DNA of 64,000 nt from Chitinophaga sp. CF118 (GTDB taxonomy: Bacteria; Bacteroidota; Bacteroidia; Chitinophagales; Chitinophagaceae). The DNA lies in the NCBI RefSeq assembly GCF_900112615.1, contig NZ_FOMK01000001.1, forward strand, positions 1,984,001 through 2,048,000. Direction: 5' to 3'. Made by a program: the position numbers and the translations under genes. This document shows positions 1 through 7,282 of this stretch, piece by piece (positions within the stretch are counted from its first letter, which is position 1; every line of letters begins with the position of its first letter). The notes below the pieces were generated by a model. The model saw only the letters and a program-made list of their open reading frames with translations. It did no database searches and was not told the origin of the DNA.

Positions 1-537
1 TCTCAGTTGATCAAATTCCATTGGTGGTACGGTGCGTTTTTCTATGATCCACAGTGCAGCAAGCAGGGGTCTTAATGCATAGAAGTACTTTTTCATCTTT
101 ATCATTTCTCCCTGCAGATCATTTTCAAACGTATTTCTTGCCATGGAAATATAATGATGACACCCGGCACGACTCGAAAAATAGGAAGAAGCCAGGCTAA
201 AGAACTCTTCCTTAAATCCACCATATTCTTTGTAGATAACTGGCGATTGCAACCACTCATAAAGTGGTGCATTTGATTTCAGGAATAATTGCAGCGCCTT
301 TCGTATATCCCATCCGCTAATATCCAGCACTTCATTAACAGGTATCTCAATAACATCTTTTCTTTCCCTGATACTAAGGTAATCTGCAGCTGGCCGGGCA
401 TAAATAAAACGGACATCATAATCACTGTCTGGCGATGCAAATCCCCAGGCCCGGCTTCCTGACTCACAGGCGTACAATATTTTTACCTGCTGTTCCTTCT
501 CAATAGATAACAACTTGTCTATTATTACACTATTCAT
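1..537 (-). CDS. Nucleotidyltransferase-superfamily protein (PF10127-like), C-terminus cut by window edge
   Basis: The reading frame opens at an ATG at 537 and runs without a stop to base 1, giving 179 codons of a longer protein. Near residues 27-45 it shows GSRAWGFASPDSDYDVRFIY, the G-S-x(n)-D-x-D core of polymerase-beta-type nucleotidyltransferases, in the form found in the predicted nucleotidyltransferase family PF10127. These proteins are presumed to transfer a nucleotide to an unknown target; the substrate here is unknown. The frame continues with an amphipathic region (RKALQLFLKSNAPLYEWL) typical of the family. It is divergent from the short transcript that begins near 630. The family is clear; the biological role is not. 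Confidence 0.85.
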   Translation of the reverse strand, partial: MNSVIIDKLLSIEKEQQVKILYACESGSRAWGFASPDSDYDVRFIYARPAADYLSIRERKDVIEIPVNEVLDISGWDIRKALQLFLKSNAPLYEWLQSPVIYKEYGGFKEEFFSLASSYFSSRAGCHHYISMARNTFENDLQGEMIKMKKYFYALRPLLAALWIIEKRTVPPMEFDQLR

Positions 538-595
538 AAATAATCCTATTACTATTGAACAAAATATAAAAATTTGAATTTTTATCTCCATAAAA

Positions 596-628
596 TTTGT
601 TAATATCAAAAAAATAGTGTCACCTTTG
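596..628 (+). promoter_or_regulatory. Bacteroidota-type promoter of a short transcript
   Basis: TTTG (596-599), 21 bases, then CACCTTTG (621-628). This fits the Bacteroidota consensus TTTG-N19-21-TAnnTTTG except for C in place of T in the -7 box. It would start a transcript near 635 that ends at the hairpin at 776-803. Confidence 0.5.
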
Positions 629-654
629 CATCGTTAAAATAAGCATAAGAACAA

Positions 655-747
655 ATGAAACGCATAAACGTACATATACATCTGATCAGTTGTTTTAGCC
701 TGGTAATGGGCGAAATAAGCTGCGGGGTAAGTTATGCGATAGAATAA
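655..747 (+). CDS. Possible 30-residue peptide in a short transcript
   Basis: An ATG at 655 opens a 30-codon frame ending in TAA at 747; the peptide starts MKRINVHIHLISCFSLVMGE and contains two cysteines. It lies between a promoter-like sequence (596-628) and a terminator hairpin (776-803), so the pair brackets one transcription unit of about 170 nt. The unit may instead be a non-coding RNA that happens to hold a short frame. I do not recognise the peptide. The middle is hydrophobic, but there is no convincing signal peptidase site. Confidence 0.3.
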   Translation: MKRINVHIHLISCFSLVMGEISCGVSYAIE

Positions 748-775
748 GTTTAAATAAACGAATTCAATATAACAT

Positions 776-803
776 AAGCCCTGCAAGAAATTGCGGGGCT
801 TTT
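776..803 (+). terminator. Intrinsic terminator of the short transcript
   Basis: A 10-bp stem (776-785 with 792-801, one G-T pair) and a 6-base loop are followed by CTTTTCATTTTT. No annotated gene ends just upstream, which supports a short independent transcript starting near 635. Confidence 0.6.
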
Positions 804-977
804 CATTTTTAAAACAATTGAACATTTGAGTATACAATTCCAAAACATACCATTCGAAATAATGCCTGATATACAATTATCATGCATAAGCCATACGTAT
901 GCAATCAATGAAGTGCATATGAATTATCAACGACCTTTTTATACCTGGCCATAAGTAAAATTATGAGCTCTGAATAT

Positions 978-1010
978 AAGCCCGGTCGTTTATCACGACC
1001 GGGCTTTTTT
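978..1010 (+). terminator. Strong intrinsic terminator upstream of the two tRNAs
   Basis: A perfect 12-bp stem (978-989 with 995-1006) around a 5-base loop is followed by a run of six T. The stretch 804-977 in front of it contains no gene that I can support, so the terminated transcript is unknown. Confidence 0.7.
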
Positions 1011-1018
1011 ATTTTCAT

Positions 1019-1091
1019 TGGCCTGTAGCTCAATGGTGAGAGCATCTGCCTTATACGCAGCAGGTTACTGGTTCGAATCCAGTCAGGCCAA
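1019..1091 (+). tRNA. tRNA-Ile with anticodon UAU
   Basis: The cloverleaf folds as follows: acceptor TGGCCTG with CAGGCCA (7 bp), D-stem GCTC/GAGC, T-stem ACTGG/CCAGT with loop TTCGAAT. The anticodon loop is CTTATAC, giving anticodon TAT, which reads AUA. The outermost anticodon-stem pair (27-43) is a T-C mismatch; the other four pairs form. The discriminator base is A and no CCA is encoded. Most bacteria read AUA with a CAU tRNA modified to lysidine, so a UAU tRNA is unusual. It sits in an accessory-looking block next to another unusual tRNA. Confidence 0.8.
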
Positions 1092-1145
1092 CGATTTACG
1101 GAATAGTGAAACTGATTATGACGATCTGATTCCGGTAACCAATAT

Positions 1146-1219
1146 GGTGTTTGTAGTTTAAGGGTAAAACAACCGAATGTGAATCGGTAGTTGAGGGTTC
1201 GAATCCCCCAAACACCCCA
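1146..1219 (+). tRNA. tRNA-His (GTG), divergent T-arm
   Basis: Anticodon stem ACCGA/TCGGT encloses ATGTGAA, so the anticodon is GTG. The D-stem GTTT/AAAC only forms if the acceptor has 8 pairs including the histidine-specific G-1:C73 pair (1146 with 1216), and CCA (1217-1219) is then encoded. The T-arm is one base short: GAGGG faces only CCCC once the next C is used in the acceptor. This leaves an unpaired or mismatched A, as if one base had been lost. The identity is clear, but it may be a divergent or partly decayed copy. Confidence 0.7.
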
Positions 1220-1247
1220 TAAAATAATTCATCTAAAAATTAATGAT

Positions 1248-1427
1248 ATGCACTACATGTACGATCAGATTTCGAATAAAATTATTGCAGATGCAGGAAC
1301 ATATTCCAGTTCTATATGTGCATCTGTACCAACAAGAGTAAACTGGGTGATCCCTCTTGTTGATACAGATTACCGGCTAATAGAAACTGTTGGTAAGCAT
1401 TTACCGGCATTGCAGTTATCTGGATAG
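1248..1427 (+). CDS. Small hypothetical protein (59 aa)
   Basis: An ATG at 1248 gives a 59-residue frame beginning MHYMYDQISNKIIADAG, just after tRNA-His. A longer in-frame start would overlap the tRNA and is unlikely. The composition looks protein-like, with no transmembrane segment or signal peptide, and I recognise no family. The gap to the next frame (1474) is short and in the same direction. The evidence is weak: length, position and lack of a competing feature. Confidence 0.3.
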   Translation: MHYMYDQISNKIIADAGTYSSSICASVPTRVNWVIPLVDTDYRLIETVGKHLPALQLSG

Positions 1428-1473
1428 CTATAATGCACCCTTTACAATTTTATAATTATCTAAATCGAAACCT

Positions 1474-1980
1474 TTGAAAATCTCAATGGGCCATAAGCAG
1501 GCAGTAGAAAAAATTAAAGTATGGTATTTAACCCGGTTGAGGGTTACTGAGCGTAATGTTAGAGGTACTGAACCCTTTACACTCTTCTACAAGATGACAC
1601 AAAAAAAGCAGGAGAAAATCACAGAAAAGATCAACCTGCATCCATTAGAAATACCTGTATTATTATTCACTATCCGTGCTGGTGAATATATCATAAATAC
1701 TTCTGAAAGGTTTGTGAAGATCACTCCCACAAAACATGAATCAGTTTACTATGATGAATTTGAAAGCTTTATATACTATAGTCCCTTACGTTGGGAGGAG
1801 GAACCCCACAAATCAAAAGAAAAGAAATCTCAGCTGGCAAAACCGAAACTATACATTGAACTGGGGCTTAAAAAAACATCCAAAGAAATTATCATCTGGA
1901 AAATTCCAAAGGGAGATGACCTCCACTCATTTTGGAATGTCACCAGATCGGCAGATACAATTCGAATAGAGTCAACGTAA
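1474..1980 (+). CDS. Hypothetical protein, 168 aa, upstream of a phosphoesterase
   Basis: The open frame starts at TTG (1474); ATG codons at 1486 and 1594 are alternatives. The 1594 start (MTQKKQEKITEKINLHPLEI) is attractive because the residues before it look less ordered. The later part alternates short hydrophobic and charged stretches (beta-rich appearance) with a lysine-rich loop (HKSKEKKSQLAKPK). There is no signal peptide, membrane segment or recognised motif. It lies 30 bases before the metallophosphatase and probably shares its transcript. Function unknown. Confidence 0.6.
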   Translation: MKISMGHKQAVEKIKVWYLTRLRVTERNVRGTEPFTLFYKMTQKKQEKITEKINLHPLEIPVLLFTIRAGEYIINTSERFVKITPTKHESVYYDEFESFIYYSPLRWEEEPHKSKEKKSQLAKPKLYIELGLKKTSKEIIIWKIPKGDDLHSFWNVTRSADTIRIEST

Positions 1981-2010
1981 AATTTATAATAATAAATAAA
2001 TCTTTTTAAA

Positions 2011-2721
2011 ATGATAATGATAGGTGATTTACATGGAGAGCACTTGAATGTTTTAAATAAGATTCTCCAGCTCGAAATAACCAATACTCCCTTTATACAA
2101 GTAGGGGATTTCGGATTAGGGTTTCATGATCTTCATCGCGATATTAAAACTCTTGCAGAACTCAATAAATTCTTTGAGATGCATAACAATACACTTTATA
2201 TCATCCGGGGAAATCACGATAATCCTTTCTTCTGGAATCACCGGCATGAGTTACAGTTTAAGCATATAGTGCTTGTACAGGATTATGAAAAAATAACTAT
2301 TGAAGATCAGAAAATACTATTCATTGGTGGTGGTATTTCTATCGACCGGAAAAACAGGACACCTGGTAAAGATTACTGGGCTGATGAAGAATTTGTATTT
2401 AACCAGGAATTACTAAACAATGCTTGCACTACAGGAATTGATATGGTAGTTACACATATTGCTCCTGACAAAGCATGGCCTTACACCTTTACGCCTGTTG
2501 TAAATCACTATGCAAGCAGGGAACCAAATTTAAAAGCTGCATTACATCAGGAGCGCAGCAATATGACGATGGTTTATGAGCAGGTAAAGCTAGCTGGTTG
2601 TAAGCAATGGTATTACGGGCATTATCATCAATCTAAAATAGAAGAAAAAGAAGGTCTGTTGTTCCAGTGTCTGGATATTAATGAAATGCACCGGCCTTCA
2701 ATCCGTGCTGTTTCTGATTAA
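2011..2721 (+). CDS. Calcineurin-like metallophosphoesterase
   Basis: This 236-residue protein has the ordered metal-binding motifs of the calcineurin-like phosphoesterase family: GDLHG (residues 5-9, D-x-H), GDFG (about 32-35), GNHD (about 66-69), a lone His in VVTHIAP and the terminal GHYH. All two-metal-site ligands appear present, so it should hydrolyse phosphomono- or diester bonds. The substrate cannot be told from the sequence. It is cytoplasmic (no signal peptide). The preceding hypothetical gene is 30 bases upstream, and a hairpin follows 35 bases after the stop. Confidence 0.88.
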   Translation: MIMIGDLHGEHLNVLNKILQLEITNTPFIQVGDFGLGFHDLHRDIKTLAELNKFFEMHNNTLYIIRGNHDNPFFWNHRHELQFKHIVLVQDYEKITIEDQKILFIGGGISIDRKNRTPGKDYWADEEFVFNQELLNNACTTGIDMVVTHIAPDKAWPYTFTPVVNHYASREPNLKAALHQERSNMTMVYEQVKLAGCKQWYYGHYHQSKIEEKEGLLFQCLDINEMHRPSIRAVSD

Positions 2722-2755
2722 AGATTCTAATTTGAGGCATAGAGAAATATGTATT

Positions 2756-2786
2756 CCGGGTTTCTTTCCAGAAATCCGGTTATTTT
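2756..2786 (+). terminator. Terminator after the phosphoesterase
   Basis: The stem CCGGGTTTCT/AGAAATCCGG (2756-2765 with 2770-2779, one G-T pair) has loop TTCC and is followed by TTATTTTT. It closes the unit that begins near 1474. Confidence 0.6.
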
Positions 2787-2854
2787 TCTCAAAATATTAT
2801 ACACTCTTGGGCAATGTTAAAAATTTGGTTAACTTCTGTAAATAAAAGAAATAT

Positions 2855-3055
2855 ATGACACGCGTTAATCTTGCGAATGATAAAGGGCAGAGAGCTGCGG
2901 TGCTAATTCCACGGAAGAAATGGAACGATCTACAAAAAGATTTAAAGGTATTGGGGCTTCTGTCGGATTTAAAAAAATCATTTCAAGAAATGGAGCTTCA
3001 TAGTAAAGGCAAATTGAAAAGTCCTACGGCTAAGCAATTGTTATCCCAATTATAG
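2855..3055 (+). CDS. Small antitoxin-like protein (66 aa), no toxin partner seen
   Basis: Residues 1-25 (MTRVNLANDKGQRAAVLIPR and following) resemble the short beta-strand start of Phd/RelB-type antitoxins. The rest is a charged helical tail (KDLKVLGLLSDLKKSFQEME). Such proteins usually bind the toxin with the tail and the operator with the N-terminus. No toxin-sized frame follows: the next 200 bases are empty, and the next gene is on the other strand. It could therefore be an orphan antitoxin or a regulator. The family assignment rests only on general resemblance. Confidence 0.5.
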   Translation: MTRVNLANDKGQRAAVLIPRKKWNDLQKDLKVLGLLSDLKKSFQEMELHSKGKLKSPTAKQLLSQL

Positions 3056-3257
3056 TCATTACTTATGTAGTTAGTTTTCCTTCTCTCTCTGAAATTCTTC
3101 ATTAATTATTTAACCACGAATTACGAATAGTAATTCTTTTCCAAAGATTCTTAAGACTTCATCCCCTCTCACTAAAAATATACTTATATACTCAGCCTGT
3201 TCCCCCTTTCAGAGAAATAACTGGAAAAAATAATTTGGGGCTACTAAAACCAGTGTC

Positions 3258-3596
3258 TTACTCCATTTCGTTGCTCTGAAGTGTCAAAGAGAACTTATTC
3301 CCCATGTTAATTTTCACACTCTTTCCCTTCATCCACCTTTTAATGTCCTCATTGTCTGAAAGCACCTGGAATAAATCCCGTGCAATAGCAGAGCCTGCGA
3401 GATCATTCGTAACACGTCCATTAATGATTTCGAGATTAAAGCTATAACCGGATTTCTCCCTGTTGCCTATAGCTTCAAATTCTCCCTTACTCATTTCAAA
3501 AACCTGGTCTCCTGCAATTGATCTTTTTAATAAGATCTTAATAACAGAAATAAACTTTCCCCAAAATGGTAAATACTTTCCTACCTCGTTACCCAT
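3258..3596 (-). CDS. Hypothetical protein, 112 aa
   Basis: A complete frame from ATG at 3596 to a stop at 3258. The protein starts MGNEVGKYLPFWGKFISVIK. It has an amphipathic N-terminal segment but no clear signal peptide or lipobox, then a mixed region ending in a beta-like KINMGNKFSLTLQ. No family is recognised. It stands alone on the minus strand, between the antitoxin-like gene and tRNA-Asn, with no operon partner. The composition looks coding, but the evidence is only the frame and the gap it fills. Confidence 0.45.
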   Translation of the reverse strand: MGNEVGKYLPFWGKFISVIKILLKRSIAGDQVFEMSKGEFEAIGNREKSGYSFNLEIINGRVTNDLAGSAIARDLFQVLSDNEDIKRWMKGKSVKINMGNKFSLTLQSNEME

Positions 3597-3788
3597 AATT
3601 TATTTTTCTTCTGATAATGTATAGCTACGTGACCTAATTAATGAACAAATCCTCTCTTAAAAAAAAGCCTTGACGAAGTGTTTCTGATTGTTTACAAACG
3701 TTGGTTGATAGTTTATGTCTTAAGCGGCCTTGTACTTTCCGGATGGATAATCAACTTGTGCTGATTACAAAAATACTCCTATTAAATG
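3597..3788. other. Gene-free stretch of 192 bases before tRNA-Asn
   Basis: No open frame, RNA fold or repeat could be supported here. It lies on the 3' side of tRNA-Asn, where integrating elements often leave an attachment site, but no repeat of the tRNA 3' end is visible in it. Confidence 0.3.
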
Positions 3789-3825
3789 AAAAAGGGTTTT
3801 AACGTCAGACGTTAAAACCCTTTTT
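3789..3825 (-). terminator. Bidirectional terminator after tRNA-Asn
   Basis: A perfect 17-bp inverted repeat (3789-3805 with 3809-3825) has a 3-base loop and T/A runs on both sides. It lies 3 bases beyond the 3' end of tRNA-Asn (minus strand), so it should end that transcript. The symmetry allows it to work both ways. Confidence 0.85.
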
Positions 3826-3828
3826 TTG

Positions 3829-3902
3829 CTCCCCCTTCTGGACTTGAACCAGAGACCCTCTGATTAACAGTCAGATGCTCTAACCAACTGAGCTAAGGAG
3901 GA
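3829..3902 (-). tRNA. tRNA-Asn (GTT)
   Basis: On the minus strand, acceptor TCCTCCT pairs with AGGGGGA. The D-stem is GCTC/GAGC, the anticodon stem TCTGA/TCAGA with loop CTGTTAA (anticodon GTT), and the T-stem CTCTGG-type with loop TTCAAGT. The discriminator is G and no CCA is encoded. All arms form well. Confidence 0.95.
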
Positions 3903-3978
3903 GTGTTTTCCCGTTTCGGGATTGCAAAAATAGACAATTTTTCATTTCTGCAAAATCTATTCGCAAAAAATTTTCAAT

Positions 3979-5598
3979 CTACTTTAAAATAGTTGGTGGC
4001 ACCTTATCCACAAATATTATCAAACGCTCTTCCACAGCGGATTTCCTTGTAACATGATTTACAAAAGGAAGATCTAATTTTGTTACCGGAAAATGTGAAA
4101 ATGATTGTATTACCCTGCAAGGATGTCCCTGCAACACCAAAGAATCTCTATACTCAGGTGTGGTAAAAAGTAAAACCGACTGATCAGTTCCGATGTTATC
4201 ATATCGTTCCAATGGTGCATCCAGGTAAAACGTCGTCGCATAAGAATTCCATTTATAAAATCCTATGGGCTGTCCTTTCAGTTCCCGGTTTGCATAAAAA
4301 GCAGCAGAACTTCCACTTTGATACTGCAACACATCCGGATAAAACATTCCATTTAAAAAGATATTTAACGCCAAGCTGGCAAGACAGGTACGGAAAAATA
4401 CCTGCGATTGTCCCTTTAAAGGAAGCCATATAAACAGTATCACAACTATCACAATTAACCCCACCGCCAGATAATTAATTGCGGGCTGATATAATGCCCA
4501 CAATCCAATAATAGCGACTCCCATTATACTGATGATCACATATTGGGTGATCCTGAAGAATTTCAGCTTTTTAAGCGATAAAATATATTGGGCGGTGAGA
4601 ATAGCAAAAAATGGGAAGATGATATTCAGATAATGTGGTAACTGGAAGCTGGAAAGAGAGAACAATACAAAAGTTGCCAGCGATCCGCTGATAGTGTAAA
4701 ACTCCCGGCGATCTTTCCGCATAAAAGCGATCACAGCCGCATATAAGAATATCGACCACGGTAAAAACGCCCACAACACAGTATGAAAGAAAAAGAAAGG
4801 ATCCCCTTGTCCTTTGATAGGGCCCGTATTCATAAACCGGCCAAACTGGCTATCCCAAAAAAAGAACCGGATACCAGATACTCCTGTATGTCCGAAGACT
4901 ATCTTTTCAGGATGCAAATCGAACTGCAGGTACAAAGCATATAACTCCGGTAATATGAAGATCCCGATCAGTACGGTTACCAAAAGCCATCTCAAATGAA
5001 ATAATTCCCGCCATTGACGGGTAAAAACATATTGCCCGGCAATGGCACAGCCAATAGGCACCAACGCGAACGGGCCTTTTGTCATAACAGCACATGCCGC
5101 AAATAAAGCTCCCAATACTAAATGAATTCCTTGCCTGCGATATAAATGGTAAACACTGGCGATGATAAGCCCGGTGAGATAAGGCTCTGCACGTACATCA
5201 TTGCTGGATATTACCAGATGCTCTGCGGTGAGTAGTATACATACTGCCCAGCGGGCTACCTGCTCGCCATATAAAGCGTAGGCAAACCGGTAGGTATAGA
5301 TCACACCCACCATTAAAAAGAGGAGGGCAGGGAGTTTATAGGCTACAGTAGTAAAGCCCAGCAGGTTAAAGGAGATGGCCATCATCCAGAAGGGAAAATG
5401 AGGCTTATCCAGCCAGTCATGCCCATCTGCAAACAGATTCCAATAGTCATGATGCTGTACCATATATTTCGCAATGCCGGCATATAAAGCGCCGTCAGGC
5501 TCCATAATGGTAACAGGTAACCCAGTTATATGCATGAATACGAGCAACCCGATAATGACCTGGCTAACCCGTTTTTCTGAGAAGGAGGAAGATGACAT
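3979..5598 (-). CDS. Glycosyltransferase family 39 (ArnT/PMT-like) membrane protein
   Basis: This 539-residue polytopic protein has roughly a dozen hydrophobic segments. Near residue 33 it shows EPDGALYAG, the acidic first-loop motif of dolichyl-phosphate-mannose and ArnT-type transferases, and then LDKPHFPFWMMA, also characteristic. Such enzymes move a sugar from a lipid-phosphate carrier to an acceptor on the outer face of the inner membrane; the acceptor (lipid A, protein or other glycan) is unknown here. The ATG at 5598 is preferred over an in-frame TTG two codons upstream. It is a single gene, with tRNA-Asn downstream and the Rieske-hflX pair upstream. Confidence 0.88.
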   Translation of the reverse strand: MSSSSFSEKRVSQVIIGLLVFMHITGLPVTIMEPDGALYAGIAKYMVQHHDYWNLFADGHDWLDKPHFPFWMMAISFNLLGFTTVAYKLPALLFLMVGVIYTYRFAYALYGEQVARWAVCILLTAEHLVISSNDVRAEPYLTGLIIASVYHLYRRQGIHLVLGALFAACAVMTKGPFALVPIGCAIAGQYVFTRQWRELFHLRWLLVTVLIGIFILPELYALYLQFDLHPEKIVFGHTGVSGIRFFFWDSQFGRFMNTGPIKGQGDPFFFFHTVLWAFLPWSIFLYAAVIAFMRKDRREFYTISGSLATFVLFSLSSFQLPHYLNIIFPFFAILTAQYILSLKKLKFFRITQYVIISIMGVAIIGLWALYQPAINYLAVGLIVIVVILFIWLPLKGQSQVFFRTCLASLALNIFLNGMFYPDVLQYQSGSSAAFYANRELKGQPIGFYKWNSYATTFYLDAPLERYDNIGTDQSVLLFTTPEYRDSLVLQGHPCRVIQSFSHFPVTKLDLPFVNHVTRKSAVEERLIIFVDKVPPTILK

Positions 5599-5669
5599 GT
5601 GCAAAAATTACTGCACAGCGGCCACTTGCACAAAAATACATGTGCTCTTAATAGAAAATTAACACGGCA

Positions 5670-6008
5670 CTACCACCCGAACAGTCCGCTTTTCTCCAAA
5701 CCGATATATACACCATCTTCCCGATGTTCTACGGGGTAAGTTTTCAGGAAAAACCCTTCCCCACTTGAATTATAGCCATTCTTTACACTAAACCGGTACC
5801 GGTGCAGAGGGCATACCACATTCCCTGAATCGTCTATAAATCCATCTGCCATGATACCACTGGCATGCGGGCACTTATACGCGAATGCATATAAACTGCC
5901 CTCATAGCGGGTACAACAAACCTTTTTCCCATGCACATCCAGTATAATGATTTCCTGGTTTTCCATGGGCAGATCTTCCACCCGGTGCCAATTGTATTGC
6001 TTTACCAT
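5670..6008 (-). CDS. Rieske [2Fe-2S] ferredoxin-type protein
   Basis: This 112-residue protein is made of a single Rieske domain. The cluster ligands are visible as CPH (in YKCPHASG) and, 18 residues on, CPLH (in VVCPLHRYRF), matching the C-x-H...C-x2-H pattern. The lack of signal peptide and size fit a soluble small Rieske ferredoxin of the NirD or dioxygenase-ferredoxin type. Its start codon overlaps the hflX stop by one base (TAATG), so it is translated from the same mRNA. The physiological electron partner is unknown; no oxygenase lies nearby. Confidence 0.88.
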   Translation of the reverse strand: MVKQYNWHRVEDLPMENQEIIILDVHGKKVCCTRYEGSLYAFAYKCPHASGIMADGFIDDSGNVVCPLHRYRFSVKNGYNSSGEGFFLKTYPVEHREDGVYIGLEKSGLFGW

Positions 6009-7198
6009 TAATAAAAATATTCTGACTTGTAAGGGTAACGCTCCCGGTATAAGTTCATTACCTTATCCATAATGGTTTTACGTAATTCGTCGATATTCTT
6101 CTTTTCCAGAGCAGAAATAAACACACAGTTTCCCTGTGAACGACCTTCCCAGTTAGTTTTCATCTGAGTAAGAATGTCCTGCTTTATATCATCGGCCAGC
6201 CATTTGTCGAACGTATTCTGTTCATACAGATCCATCTTATTAAAGATCATGATGGTGGGCTTGTCAAATGCTTTCAGCTCGTTCAGGGTGCGGTTTACAA
6301 CTTCTACCTGATCTTCATACTGCGGATGGGAAATATCTACCACATGCAGCAGGATATCACTTTCGCGTACTTCATCCAGCGTAGATTTAAAACTCTCTAC
6401 AAGATGATGGGGTAATTTGCGGATAAATCCTACGGTATCACTCAGCAGGAAAGGCGTCTGGTCAAACACTACTTTACGGGTGGTGGTATCCAGGGTTGCA
6501 AACAGCTTATTCTCTGCAAACACCTCACTCTTACTCAGCATATTCATAATGGTGCTCTTTCCCACATTGGTATATCCTACCAGGGCCACACGAATATATT
6601 CTCCACGATCCTTCCGCTGGGTAAGTGACTGCTTATCGATTTCTGCCAAACGTTTGCGTAACAATCCAATCTTATCCTTGATGATACGACGGTCTGTTTC
6701 TATTTCCGTTTCACCCGGTCCACGACTTCCAATACCCCCTCCCTGTCTTTCCAGGTGACTCCACATCCCCTTTAATCGCGGTAGAATGTACTGGTACTGT
6801 GCCAGCTCCACCTGCACCTTTGCCTGCGCAGTTCTGGCGCGACGGGCAAAAATATCCAGGATCAGGTCACTACGGTCTATCACCTTTATATTCAGCACCT
6901 TTTCTATATTAGCAATCTGGGAGCCAGACAACTCATCATCAAATATCACCAGTGTGATATTCCGCCCGATAGTGAAATCTCTTATTTCTTCCAGTTTACC
7001 CTTACCCACAAAAGTAGCTCTGTCGGGCCGTGCCATCTTCTGTGTAAAGCGTTTTATAATAGGAGCTCCTGCTGTTTCCGCCAGGAATACCAGCTCGTCC
7101 AGGTACTCCTGTACCTGTCGCTCTGTTTGTTCCTTGGTTATCAAGCCCACTATCACCGCTCTCTCTTCCTGTTGTACAGCCTGTTTTTTCTCAATCAA
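6008..7198 (-). CDS. hflX: GTPase HflX
   Basis: This 396-residue protein has the HflX N-terminal nucleotide-binding and coiled-coil domain (GGGIGSRGPGETEIE is the family signature before the G domain). The G motifs follow in order: GYTNVGKST (G1, about residue 207), DTVGF (G3) and NKMD (G4). HflX binds the 50S subunit and splits stalled ribosomes under stress. The only in-frame start near the promoter is TTG at 7198. A -7 box TACCTTTG (minus strand, 7225-7218) sits about 20 bases upstream, implying a very short leader. It is followed by the one-base-overlapping Rieske gene. Confidence 0.95.
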   Translation of the reverse strand: MIEKKQAVQQEERAVIVGLITKEQTERQVQEYLDELVFLAETAGAPIIKRFTQKMARPDRATFVGKGKLEEIRDFTIGRNITLVIFDDELSGSQIANIEKVLNIKVIDRSDLILDIFARRARTAQAKVQVELAQYQYILPRLKGMWSHLERQGGGIGSRGPGETEIETDRRIIKDKIGLLRKRLAEIDKQSLTQRKDRGEYIRVALVGYTNVGKSTIMNMLSKSEVFAENKLFATLDTTTRKVVFDQTPFLLSDTVGFIRKLPHHLVESFKSTLDEVRESDILLHVVDISHPQYEDQVEVVNRTLNELKAFDKPTIMIFNKMDLYEQNTFDKWLADDIKQDILTQMKTNWEGRSQGNCVFISALEKKNIDELRKTIMDKVMNLYRERYPYKSEYFY

Positions 7199-7217
7199 AG
7201 TTTCTGATAATTTTTTA

Positions 7218-7225
7218 CAAAGGTA
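7218..7225 (-). promoter_or_regulatory. -7 promoter element of hflX
   Basis: TACCTTTG on the minus strand matches TAnnTTTG, 20 bases before the TTG start. A matching -33 TTTG was not found at the right spacing. Confidence 0.4.
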
Positions 7226-7282
7226 GCAAATTAGATGCTGACACTATTTTCCCTACATTTATTCCTCCAAACAAAATCTAAT

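Noticed and set aside
634..876. 80-codon open frame on the minus strand
   Set aside because: It crosses the terminator hairpin (776-803) and runs opposite the short transcript; composition is not protein-like.
1191..1247. Upstream extension of the small ORF at 1248
   Set aside because: It would begin inside tRNA-His.
4004..4012. Perfect DnaA box TTATCCACA
   Set aside because: A single copy inside the glycosyltransferase gene, with no cluster of further boxes; not an origin.
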